A DNA stretch of 10,525 nucleotides from Promicromonosporaceae bacterium (GCA_009782865.1 WRIF01000031.1:1-10525); one strand, 5' to 3'; shown: positions 1 to 6,446, counted from the stretch's first letter. Made by a program: numbers and translations. The notes: generated by a model not told the origin, from the letters alone.

Positions 1-682
1 AGTTACCACCGGTCCAGCCCGGCAGCAGCGCCGGACGCGAGTAGATGACGTCCTTGAGCAGCTGGGTGGTGAGGTTGGCCCCGCCCATCATCACCACCAC
101 CTGCCCGGCCAGCATCCACCGGCGGCGCCCCAGGGCGATAAACGCCACCGCCAACACGGACAACACCACAAAGGCCACCGAGACCACGTCGAGGGCCGGG
201 CCGAGCAGGTCCCACGCCGCCTGCGGGTCGTGCGCGGCGCCGTCGAAGGCGAGACGGTCAAGGCGCTGCCCGATGGTGGAGTTCACAAAGAACAGCCAGG
301 TGGCGTGGACACCGATGGCCGCGAGGGCGGCCAGGACGGCGGCGACGGCACGCGGGCCGCCACGGGGCGGCGGCGGGTGGGGCGGGCCGGGCGGCCGGGG
401 GGAACGCCCGGCCGTGGCCCCCGGGGCAGGAGGCGGGGTTGGGCGCGACGGCCTCGCCCTTGACGACGCCGGCCGCGCGGAGGCGCTCGGCGGCGCTGCA
501 GGGGGGCGCACCGAGGGGGGCCGTACTGCGGGAGGCGACGCTGGGGAAGGTCGCACCGGGGGTGGCGGCCCCGGCGGCCGGCCGGCCGCCGAAGGATTGA
601 ACGCAGGCGGCTCGAAGGCAGGAGGCGGCCCCGGGGGGGCCGCGGCGTCTGGGGGCGGCGGGGGCGGAAGACGGGACGACAT
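1..682 (-). CDS. PAP2-family membrane phosphatase with proline-rich N-terminal extension (3' end outside window)
   Basis: 227 residues are visible and the gene continues past the left edge. Residues 1-110 are almost entirely Pro, Ala, Arg, Gly and Ser, with six consecutive prolines at residues 6-11, so this part is probably a disordered cytoplasmic tail. Hydrophobic segments follow at about 111-133, 163-185 and 189-205. After the third comes K210-DVIYS-R216-P217, which matches phosphatase motif 1 of the PAP2 superfamily (K-x5/6-RP). The G-G-N at the very edge is where the family normally leads into the SGH motif 2. PAP2 proteins remove phosphate from lipid phosphates such as phosphatidate or undecaprenyl pyrophosphate at the membrane; the substrate here is unknown. 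The ATG overlaps the TAA of the upstream lipoprotein gene by one base (TAATG), so the two are probably translationally coupled. The catalytic histidines lie outside the window, so the assignment rests on motif 1 and topology. Confidence 0.75.
   Translation of the reverse strand, partial: MSSRLPPPPPPDAAAPPGPPPAFEPPAFNPSAAGRPPGPPPPVRPSPASPPAVRPPSVRPPAAPPSASARPASSRARPSRPTPPPAPGATAGRSPRPPGPPHPPPPRGGPRAVAAVLAALAAIGVHATWLFFVNSTIGQRLDRLAFDGAAHDPQAAWDLLGPALDVVSVAFVVLSVLAVAFIALGRRRWMLAGQVVVMMGGANLTTQLLKDVIYSRPALLPGWTGGN
375..391 (+). other. Potential G-quadruplex inside the PAP2 gene
   Basis: Four G-runs (375-377, 379-382, 384-386, 389-391) are separated by loops of 1, 1 and 2 bases, with a further G6 run at 397-402. 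This is a canonical short-loop G4 pattern. It lies on the plus strand, the template strand for the PAP2 gene, so it could form in DNA but not in that gene's mRNA. It is a by-product of proline/arginine codons in a high-GC gene, and any function is unknown. Confidence 0.45.
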
Positions 683-1293
683 TACGGGGGGCAGCCGTCC
701 GCGATGAACTGCGAGATCAGGGCGGCCTGTTGGGCGGCGTCCGCCGTGTCGGCAGCGGTGACGGCCGCCTCGAGGGCCTCCGTCACGGCCAACAGGTCGT
801 CGCGGTTGACCTCTTCAAAGCCGGCGTTGACCCGCTGCAGGTAGTCGCGGAACCCCTCCCAGGCGGCGGCGATGGCCGGCGGGGGAGCGTCGGTGGCCAT
901 CGCCGAACCGGCCCGGAAAAAGTCATTAACCAGCGCGCGCGGGTGGGTGAAGGTCATGCCGGAGAGCGCCTGGTTCGTCTGGTTCCAGGTGGCGGCCAGG
1001 GATTCGCAGGTCATAACCGGCTGGTCGTGGCCCGTCGTCCCTCCGTCGGCTCCTTCCCCAGCGGGGCCCGCCGTCTGGCCCGTCTCCCCTGCCTCATTCC
1101 CCGCCGCGGCGGCGGGAAGGGGATAGTCGTCGATCGGGATCCACGTGTCGGGGTCAATCAGCAGGCCGTCGGCCGTCTGGGGGGCGTCCTCCTCGGGGCC
1201 GCTCCCCCGCTCTGCCTCGCCCGTCCCGCAGGCGCCCAGCAGGCCGACCGCCAGCAGAGCGGCGGCGCAGGCGACAAGCGGGCGGATCCTCAT
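682..1293 (-). CDS. Small secreted lipoprotein of unknown function
   Basis: A 203-residue protein. It starts with MRIRP, a hydrophobic stretch at residues 5-20, and the lipobox L19-G20-A21-C22, so it should be exported, lipid-modified on C22 and anchored to the outer face of the membrane. Residues 23-90 are a Gly/Ala/Glu/Thr-rich linker. Residues about 93-203 form an alpha-helical, Ala-rich domain with one cysteine at each end (TCES and DGCPP), which could form a disulfide. The ATG at 1293 was chosen over the GTG at 1311 because a GGGAG lies 9 bases before it and because the signal peptide then begins in the usual Met-basic-hydrophobic form. The stop overlaps the ATG of the PAP2 gene. I do not recognise the family; the pairing with PAP2 suggests an envelope role but shows no more than that. 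Confidence 0.8.
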   Translation of the reverse strand: MRIRPLVACAAALLAVGLLGACGTGEAERGSGPEEDAPQTADGLLIDPDTWIPIDDYPLPAAAAGNEAGETGQTAGPAGEGADGGTTGHDQPVMTCESLAATWNQTNQALSGMTFTHPRALVNDFFRAGSAMATDAPPPAIAAAWEGFRDYLQRVNAGFEEVNRDDLLAVTEALEAAVTAADTADAAQQAALISQFIADGCPP

Positions 1294-1487
1294 GCCCCCA
1301 TGCTCCCGCACAAACCACCAACAGCGTTAGTCGCGCGGCGCGCTCAGATAGTCCGCCCGGCTGGCATCCCCCCTGAGGCGGATGGCGGGAGCGGCGATCA
1401 TTCCGCGCCACCGGCCCCTCGTTTTGGGACGGTCGAACGTTGTTATCTGTGCAGGCAAGTTGGACTGTATCGACCTTGGAGGTGAAC
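1294..1487. promoter_or_regulatory. Divergent intergenic region between the lipoprotein and sigma-factor genes
   Basis: This 194-base gap must hold the promoters for both the leftward lipoprotein-PAP2 pair and the rightward sigma/anti-sigma pair. A TTGGGAC at 1424-1430 followed by an AT-richer TTGTTATCTG at 1440-1449 could form part of a promoter for the sigma gene. Neither hexamer matches a consensus well, so I do not assign a start site. No coding region or clear operator was found. Confidence 0.35.
1478..1482 (+). promoter_or_regulatory. Ribosome binding site that decides the sigma-factor start
   Basis: GGAGG lies 5 bases before the GTG at 1488. It overlaps the in-frame GTG at 1482, which therefore cannot be served by it. 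This favours GTG 1488 over GTG 1482 and over the TTG at 1440. Confidence 0.65.
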
Positions 1488-2090
1488 GTGGCCCGCTGGG
1501 ACGCCGAGCTATCGGCACTGCTCGCCAAGCGCGGACGCGCCCTCAAGGGGTACGCCTTCACCCTGTGCGGCGATCACGACCAGGCCGAAGACCTGGTGCA
1601 GGACGCCCTCGTCAAGACGTTCAGCAAGCCGCGCCGCATTCGCGCGCAAGATCCGTCCGTGATCCTGCTGCCGCTGGACGGCAGCGACGCCGCAGAGGCG
1701 GCCCTCGGCACGGAGGCCTACGTGCGTCGGGCCATCCTGACGATCTTCCTGGACCAGTGCCGCCGTCGAACCCGCTGGAATGACCGCCAGCACCTCCTCG
1801 CCGCAGACCCTGCCACGCGCGGCCCCGAATCCCGCACGGCCGCCGTCGTCGACGTCGCCTCGGCCCTTGATCGCCTCCGCCCCCAGGAGCGTGCCGTCAT
1901 CGTGCTGCGTCACTACGAAGACCTGACCATCCCCGCCATCGCCCGGGCCATGAACCTCGCCGAAGGCACCGTCAAGAAGTACCTCGCCAGCGCCACCGCC
2001 GAGCTGCGCGACGTCCTCTCGGACCATCGAGTGCGGCTGGCGCCCGCACCCCCCACCACCCCTGAGCATCGAATGGAGGCCGTGATATGA
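1488..2090 (+). CDS. SigE-family ECF RNA polymerase sigma factor
   Basis: A 200-residue group 4 (ECF) sigma factor that would direct RNA polymerase to a stress or envelope regulon. Region 2 spans about residues 5-95, with the core-binding segment DQAEDLVQDALVKTF at 31-45 and the R-R-rich end of region 2 near 80-95. Region 4 spans about 123-178, with the helix-turn-helix LTIPAIARAMNLAEGTVKKY that reads the -35 element. The Y-V-R-R-x-I-L layout is that of the actinobacterial SigE family (Streptomyces type). About 22 extra residues (about 52-74, including SVILLPLDG) sit inside region 2 where typical family members have only a short turn. The last codons overlap the next gene as ATGA, so the partner is almost certainly its regulator. 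The GTG start is preceded by GGAGG at 5 bases. Confidence 0.9.
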   Translation: MARWDAELSALLAKRGRALKGYAFTLCGDHDQAEDLVQDALVKTFSKPRRIRAQDPSVILLPLDGSDAAEAALGTEAYVRRAILTIFLDQCRRRTRWNDRQHLLAADPATRGPESRTAAVVDVASALDRLRPQERAVIVLRHYEDLTIPAIARAMNLAEGTVKKYLASATAELRDVLSDHRVRLAPAPPTTPEHRMEAVI

Positions 2091-3775
2091 CCGACGACAC
2101 CCACCGTGACCCCCTCCTCTCGGAGACGATTGCTCGCCTGGCGGAATCGGGCGGCCAGTCCCTTGACCTCGACTTCACCTTTGAGCAGGTTCGCTCCCGG
2201 GTCAGGCGGCGCCGGCTGGCCCGCCATCTCGGAGCGGGCGGCGGCGCCTTCGCGGCAATCGGTGCGGTGGCCGCCGGCGCCATCTTTCTCGGCGGCGCCC
2301 TCTCCGGCCAACCGGCTCACCCCCAGACCCCCCTGCCCCTGGCGGTGGGAGGGCCCGAGCTCTGGGCCGAGGAGGAGCCGACGCTCGAAGCACTGGTCAC
2401 GGAGGCGGATCTCGTCTTCGTCGGCACCGTGCTGAACAGCCCGGGCACCACGGAGTGGAACCTGACCATCGACCTCCCGGATGCGGCGTCGCTCGACCCC
2501 GTGGACGGGTCCCTCCACCAGCAACTCGAACTGGCCCGTCCGCGGTCGCTCGGCGAGCTGATCTGGCGGCCGGCCGGTTCCCTAGAGCCTCCCACGGACG
2601 CAGGCGACCACGCGGAGGCGTTTGCGCCGCTAGAGTCGGGAGAGTTCTGGTGGTACTGCACCGCGGGGCCCGTCGGCGGTTCCGACTTCATGGCATCTTC
2701 TGGCCTATTCGCAGAGGAAGGGACGGCCCCTTGGGAACTTGCCGTCGGGCTCGGCAACCTTTGCAGTAGTGGCGGGCTGCTCCCCAGCATTCACCTCTCG
2801 GACGATGCCCCCCTGACCGTCGTTGGCCTCGCGGTGGTAGACGAGCACGGAAACCTCAACCTGTCCCGCTTCACCTATCTGCCCGCCTGGGTGGGGCCAC
2901 TCGACTTCTGCCTCTACGCCGACCGAACCTTCGACGGCTGCTCGCTGGACACCCTGCGCAACGCGCTGGAGCGCTACTTCCCGACCGAGGGAGACTCCCG
3001 CTGGGCGGCCTTCTTCGAGTCCACGGCCGACACCTGGCCCGGACCGCTGCACGACGACGGCACCCCCTTCGGCCCCGAAGACATCGACAACTGCCCACAC
3101 CGCGTGGGGCTTGAACTCAGCGACGGGACCGCATCGTTCTCCTGCCTCCGCTTTACCCCTACGGACCGAGACGGCGCAGTGGTCTTCCGCCAGACCGAGG
3201 ACACCAGCGCGATGATCCAGGAGGGCAGAATCTCCGACGAAGTCACGGGAGCCTGGCCCGAAGGGATCACCGTCCGCCAGGACACCATCGTCCACCTAGA
3301 GGTCGCCTACCTGGGAAGTGACTTCCTGTGGCGAGGCGCCACCACCCGAGAGAACCCTCGCCTGGCCCTGGTCGACGCCCCGGCCCTAGAGGAGGGCGGC
3401 CAATACCTGTTCTTCGCCCGGCTGAACCATGACGGCACGCTCTCCGTGCTGGGCGGCGCCTCGTCGGTGTTTGCGGTGGAACCACCCGCGGACGCCACGG
3501 AGTTGGGCGCCGATCCGTACTCACTCACCTTCCGGGCGCTGGGACTCGGCCCGCTGGCAGGGCCACAGGCAGAACGAGTCAACGAACTCAGCGCCGAACT
3601 GCTGTCCTGGCTGCTAGAGGTCAGGGAAGACCCAGCAGAGTTGCACCGCGCGCTCGTAGACATGGAGGCTCCGCTGCGCTGGCGGCAGGCATTGGGATTC
3701 GTCCCGGCCGATGTCGAGCCGGAGGGACCCGTCGAACCGGAGGAACCCGCCGAGCCGGGCGAGACCTCCGACTGA
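2087..3775 (+). CDS. Single-pass membrane protein, probable regulator (anti-sigma-like) of the upstream sigma factor
   Basis: A 562-residue protein. Residues 1-46 are cytoplasmic and end in a basic run (QVRSRVRRRRLARH). This is followed by one transmembrane helix (about 47-70) and a large outer domain, a type II topology common for proteins paired with SigE-family factors. No zinc anti-sigma motif (HxxxCxxC) is present; the cytoplasmic part has no cysteine. The outer part has a beta-rich segment at about 103-130 (ADLVFVGTV) and a second at about 395-467 (LEVAYLG, GGQYLFFARL, SVFAVEP). These resemble two halves of one domain separated by about 265 residues. All six cysteines (191, 226, 275, 285, 336, 353) fall in that middle part, so up to three disulfides are possible. 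The C-terminus (542-562) is a Pro/Glu-rich acidic tail. The 4-base ATGA overlap with the sigma gene implies coupled translation. The anti-sigma role is inferred from position and topology only. Confidence 0.7.
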   Translation: MTDDTHRDPLLSETIARLAESGGQSLDLDFTFEQVRSRVRRRRLARHLGAGGGAFAAIGAVAAGAIFLGGALSGQPAHPQTPLPLAVGGPELWAEEEPTLEALVTEADLVFVGTVLNSPGTTEWNLTIDLPDAASLDPVDGSLHQQLELARPRSLGELIWRPAGSLEPPTDAGDHAEAFAPLESGEFWWYCTAGPVGGSDFMASSGLFAEEGTAPWELAVGLGNLCSSGGLLPSIHLSDDAPLTVVGLAVVDEHGNLNLSRFTYLPAWVGPLDFCLYADRTFDGCSLDTLRNALERYFPTEGDSRWAAFFESTADTWPGPLHDDGTPFGPEDIDNCPHRVGLELSDGTASFSCLRFTPTDRDGAVVFRQTEDTSAMIQEGRISDEVTGAWPEGITVRQDTIVHLEVAYLGSDFLWRGATTRENPRLALVDAPALEEGGQYLFFARLNHDGTLSVLGGASSVFAVEPPADATELGADPYSLTFRALGLGPLAGPQAERVNELSAELLSWLLEVREDPAELHRALVDMEAPLRWRQALGFVPADVEPEGPVEPEEPAEPGETSD

Positions 3776-3827
3776 CTTCCCTGGTGGTTATCTTCCCGGG
3801 GCCTGTCTTCCCGGCGCCGTCAGTCGG
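3768..3827. repeat. Perfect 9-bp inverted repeat between the anti-sigma gene and apeB
   Basis: CCGACTGAC (3768-3776, covering the stop codon) and GTCAGTCGG (3819-3827) are exact reverse complements 42 bases apart. A nested 5-bp pair, CCGGG (3796-3800) and CCCGG (3810-3814), lies between them. The structure could be a branched terminator for the sigma operon. The right arm also ends 6 bases before a possible apeB -10 element, so it could instead be a control site. There is no T-run after it. Confidence 0.4.
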
Positions 3828-3833
3828 TCGTGG

Positions 3834-3846
3834 CAAACTGGGACCC
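3834..3846 (+). promoter_or_regulatory. apeB: Possible -10 element giving a leaderless apeB transcript
   Basis: CAAACT (3834-3839) is followed by 7 bases and then the ATG. This spacing would place the transcript start at or next to the start codon, as in leaderless actinobacterial mRNAs. There is no good ribosome binding site (only GGGA) before this ATG. The hexamer is an imperfect TANNNT and I see no clear -35. Confidence 0.35.
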
Positions 3847-5169
3847 ATGAACGCCGAGGCCCGCAAGCACCTTGAAGACCTGGCCGCCTTTGTCGAGGCA
3901 TCGCCCTCCTCGTTCCATGCGGCGGCGGAAATCCGGCGTCGCTGCGAAGTCGCCGGCTACACGGCGCTCGACGAGGAGGCCGCCTGGGAGATCAGGCCGG
4001 GTGGACGCTACGTCGTGGCCCGCGACGGAGCCGCTGTGGCATTCGCGGTGCCGTCGTCGGCAACCGGGCTGACCCCCTTCACCCTGCTCGGCACCCACAC
4101 GGACTCCCCCGGCTTCAAGCTCAAGCCGCGGCCCACCATCGGCGCGGCGGGCTGGCTACAGGCCGGGGTCGAGGTCTACGGCGGCCCCCTGCTGGTCTCC
4201 TGGCTGGATCGCGAGCTGGAACTCGCTGGGCGCGCGGTGGCGTTCGACGGCACCGAGTACCTGGTGCGCACCGGGCCGCTGCTGCGCATCCCCTCGCTGG
4301 CCATCCACCTGGACCGCACCGCCAACGAGGAGTTCCGCCTTGACAAGCAGCGGCACCTGCAGCCCGTCTGGGGCCTGGGCGCGAACCCCCAGGAGGCCGA
4401 CCTGCTGGCCGTCGTCGCCGCCTCCGCCGTCCCGCTGCCATCGCCTGGGGCGCCGGGCGCCGCACCCGAGGCGCCCGCCCTCGACCCGGCCGACATTGCG
4501 GGCTATGACCTGATCACCGTGGACTCGCAGGCGCCCCGGGTGTTTGGCGCGGACGACACCCTCTTCGCCTCCCCCCGCCTGGACAACCTCCTTTCGACCC
4601 ACGCGGCGCTGACCGCCCTGCTGGCCGCGCCAGAGCCGACCACCATCTCGGTGCTGGCGGCCTTCGACCACGAGGAGGTCGGCTCGGACACCTACAGCGG
4701 GGCGGGAGGGCCGCTGCTGGAGACGGTGATGGGCCGCGTGTCGTCGGGCCTGGGCGCCACGCCCGATGAGGCCGCCCGCGCGCGTGCCGGCTCGTTCCTG
4801 GTGAGCAGCGACGTCGGCCACGCCACCCACCCCAACTACGCCGAACGCCACGACCCGGCCAACCAGCCGCTGGCCGGCAGGGGGCCCATCCTGAAGATCA
4901 ACGCCAACCAGCGGTACGCCACCGACGCGCCGGGGGCCGCCCGCTGGCAGGAGGCCTGCCGTCGGGCGGGGGTACCCTCGCAGGAGTTTGTGTCCAACAA
5001 TGCCTCGCCCTGCGGCTCGACCATCGGCCCGATCTCGGCCGCCCGCCTGGGCATCAGGACCGTGGATGTGGGCGCCCCTATCCTGTCGATGCACTCCGCC
5101 CGCGAGCTGTGCGCCGCGCTCGACCCGTGGTACCTCTCGCGGGCCATGGGCGCCATCCTGGCCGGGTGA
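3847..5169 (+). CDS. apeB: M18-family aminopeptidase (aspartyl aminopeptidase type)
   Basis: A 440-residue cytosolic zinc exopeptidase that would remove N-terminal residues, typically acidic ones, from peptides; this is close to the usual family length. The zinc-site motifs are all present in order: H84 in GTHTDSPGFKLKP, D246 in SPRLDNL, E276/E277 in FDHEEVGS, D322 in SSDVGHATHPNY, and H416 in SMHSARE. The WLDRELELAGR segment (119-129) corresponds to the conserved loop of the family. SSDVGHA replaces the more common SxDMAHA, a conservative change. A loop at about 195-213 is rich in Pro/Ala and looks like a species-specific insertion. The ATG at 3847 was chosen because homology begins immediately after it; the 21-residue upstream extension to 3784 shows no family similarity. 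The gene appears to stand alone, with its own promoter region, and is not obviously linked to the sigma pair. Confidence 0.93.
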   Translation: MNAEARKHLEDLAAFVEASPSSFHAAAEIRRRCEVAGYTALDEEAAWEIRPGGRYVVARDGAAVAFAVPSSATGLTPFTLLGTHTDSPGFKLKPRPTIGAAGWLQAGVEVYGGPLLVSWLDRELELAGRAVAFDGTEYLVRTGPLLRIPSLAIHLDRTANEEFRLDKQRHLQPVWGLGANPQEADLLAVVAASAVPLPSPGAPGAAPEAPALDPADIAGYDLITVDSQAPRVFGADDTLFASPRLDNLLSTHAALTALLAAPEPTTISVLAAFDHEEVGSDTYSGAGGPLLETVMGRVSSGLGATPDEAARARAGSFLVSSDVGHATHPNYAERHDPANQPLAGRGPILKINANQRYATDAPGAARWQEACRRAGVPSQEFVSNNASPCGSTIGPISAARLGIRTVDVGAPILSMHSARELCAALDPWYLSRAMGAILAG

Positions 5170-5239
5170 CCGACGCGACCTCCACCATCGCGGGCGGACG
5201 AAGATCGCTCAAGCGACAACCGGGGACAGTCGCCGTGCA

Positions 5240-5273
5240 ATTTCAGACAGACCAGGCCTCGACCTGCTGAAAT
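5240..5273. repeat. Inverted repeat / hairpin upstream of the OYE gene
   Basis: ATTTCAG (5240-5246) and CTGAAAT (5267-5273) are exact reverse complements. Immediately inside the right arm CCTG (5263-5266) pairs with CAGG (5253-5256). Folded, this gives an 11-bp stem with a 6-base bulge on the left side (5247-5252) and a 6-base loop. It lies 71 bases after the apeB stop and 37 bases before the OYE start. It could be an operator for a redox or TetR/MarR-type regulator, or an apeB terminator, although no T-run follows. Confidence 0.45.
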
Positions 5274-5297
5274 CTGCCCCCCTCCGAGCGGCGGCCC

Positions 5298-5309
5298 TAT
5301 GGTGGACAA
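5298..5309 (+). promoter_or_regulatory. Probable -10 element (TATGGT) giving a leaderless OYE transcript
   Basis: TATGGT (5298-5303) fits the actinobacterial TANNNT -10 consensus and is followed by exactly 6 bases before the ATG at 5310, the spacing expected when transcription starts on the A of ATG. No good ribosome binding site is present; GGTGGA at 5301-5306 is at best a weak one. No convincing -35 was seen. A four-codon frame (ATG at 5299 to TGA at 5311-5313) overlaps the start and is an alternative reading if transcription begins further upstream. Confidence 0.5.
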
Positions 5310-6371
5310 ATGAGCCTGCTATTCGAGCCACTGCAGCTGCGTGAACTTCGGATTCCCAACCGGCTGTGGCTGGCGCCCATGTGTCAATACTCTGCCGCCT
5401 CCGACGGCCTGCCGGGCGACTGGCACCTGGCCCACTACGGCGCCCGCGCCACCGGTGGCTTCGGCCTGCTGATCGCCGAGGCCACCGCGATCACCCCGAT
5501 CGGGAGAATCTCCCGGCATGACGTGGGCCTCTGGGACGACGGCCACATCGACGCCTGGCGGCGGGTGACCGACTTCTGCGGCCAACAGGGAGCCCGCATG
5601 GGGGTGCAACTGGCCCACGCCGGCCGCAAGGCCGGCATCCACCGCGGGTGGAGCGGCAAGGAAGGCACCCTGTCCAAGCGCGACGGAGGCTGGGAGACGG
5701 TGGGCCCCTCCGACGCCCCCTTCCCCGGCTACGCCGCCCCGCGCGGGCTGACCACGGCGGAGGTCGCAGACATTCCCAGGCAGTTCGCCGAGGCCGCGCG
5801 CCGCGCCGACGCCGCCGGCTTCGACGTCGTCGAGATTCACGCCGCCCACGGCTACCTGCTCCACCAGTTCCTCTCCCCCCTGTCGAACAACCGCTCCGAC
5901 GAGTATGGCGGCTCCCCCCGCAACCGCGCCCGCCTGCTGCTAGAGGTGGCCGAGGCCGTCCGCGGCTGCTGGCCCGAACACAAGCCCCTGTTTGTGCGCA
6001 TCTCCGCCACCGACTGGCTGGAGGGAGGCCTCAACCCCGACGACCTCGCCCCCGTGATGGCCCAACTTGGCTCGCGCGGCGTCGACCTGGTGAACGTCTC
6101 CACCGGCGGCCTGCTGCCCGCCCCCATCGAGGTCGGCCCCGGCTACCAGGTGCCGCACTCCGAACGCATTCGCAGGAAGTCCGGACTGCCGACGGCCGCC
6201 GCCGGCCTGATCACCTCACCGCAGCAGGCCGAGCAGATCCTGGTGGACAGGGCCGCCGACGCCATCGCGCTCGGCCGCCCCGCCCTGCGCGACCCCCACT
6301 GGCCGCTACACGCCGCCGCCAAACTCCGCGCAGACATCCACTGGGCCCCGCAATACCTCCGCGGGAGGTAG
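5310..6371 (+). CDS. namA: NADPH:flavin oxidoreductase, Old Yellow Enzyme family (YqjM/NamA class)
   Basis: A 353-residue FMN-dependent ene-reductase, a single TIM barrel of normal length for the class. It would use NADPH to reduce activated C=C bonds of alpha,beta-unsaturated carbonyls or nitro compounds in the cytosol. Class III OYE markers are visible: the N-terminal APMCQYS with C25 and Y27 (in YqjM the equivalent Cys/Tyr pair contacts FMN and substrate); QLAHAGRKA at 100-108; the substrate-binding pair H177/H180 in EIHAAHGYLLHQFLSP; NRSDEYGGS at 194-202; the FMN-phosphate-binding region around ALGRPALRDP; and the C-terminal QYLRG, whose arginine corresponds to the inter-subunit arginine finger of YqjM-type dimers. 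It appears monocistronic, with its own leaderless-type promoter and a strong terminator 30 bases after the stop. The physiological substrate cannot be read from the sequence; roles in electrophile detoxification are typical. Confidence 0.93.
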   Translation: MSLLFEPLQLRELRIPNRLWLAPMCQYSAASDGLPGDWHLAHYGARATGGFGLLIAEATAITPIGRISRHDVGLWDDGHIDAWRRVTDFCGQQGARMGVQLAHAGRKAGIHRGWSGKEGTLSKRDGGWETVGPSDAPFPGYAAPRGLTTAEVADIPRQFAEAARRADAAGFDVVEIHAAHGYLLHQFLSPLSNNRSDEYGGSPRNRARLLLEVAEAVRGCWPEHKPLFVRISATDWLEGGLNPDDLAPVMAQLGSRGVDLVNVSTGGLLPAPIEVGPGYQVPHSERIRRKSGLPTAAAGLITSPQQAEQILVDRAADAIALGRPALRDPHWPLHAAAKLRADIHWAPQYLRGR

Positions 6372-6401
6372 CGTCCCTCGAACTGCGGCACGCCCGCACA
6401 C

Positions 6402-6446
6402 GAGTGCGCCACCCAGGAGTCAACAAGTCGACTGGGTGGCGCTCTC
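6402..6446 (+). terminator. Strong hairpin terminator after the OYE gene
   Basis: GAGTGCGCCACCCAG (6402-6416) pairs with CTGGGTGGCGCTCTC (6432-6446) over 15 positions with a single T-T mismatch, around a 15-base loop. No T-tract follows on the plus strand, as is common for actinobacterial terminators. The stem starts 30 bases after the OYE stop codon. Being nearly symmetrical, it could also act on transcripts from the converging HAD gene, although that gene ends about 380 bases away. Confidence 0.75.

Noticed and set aside
45..707. Open reading frame of about 220 codons on the plus strand at the left edge
   Set aside because: It is the antisense shadow of the PAP2 gene; its product is a Gly/Arg low-complexity run, while the minus strand encodes a recognisable PAP2 motif and membrane helices.
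3784..3846. Longer apeB start at 3784
   Set aside because: The added 21 residues have no similarity to M18 N-termini and would overlap the likely promoter and inverted repeat.
5301..5309. Second DnaA box (GGTGGACAA, one mismatch to TGTGGACAA)
   Set aside because: One mismatch, and it lies between the putative -10 and start codon of the OYE gene; not distinguishable from chance.
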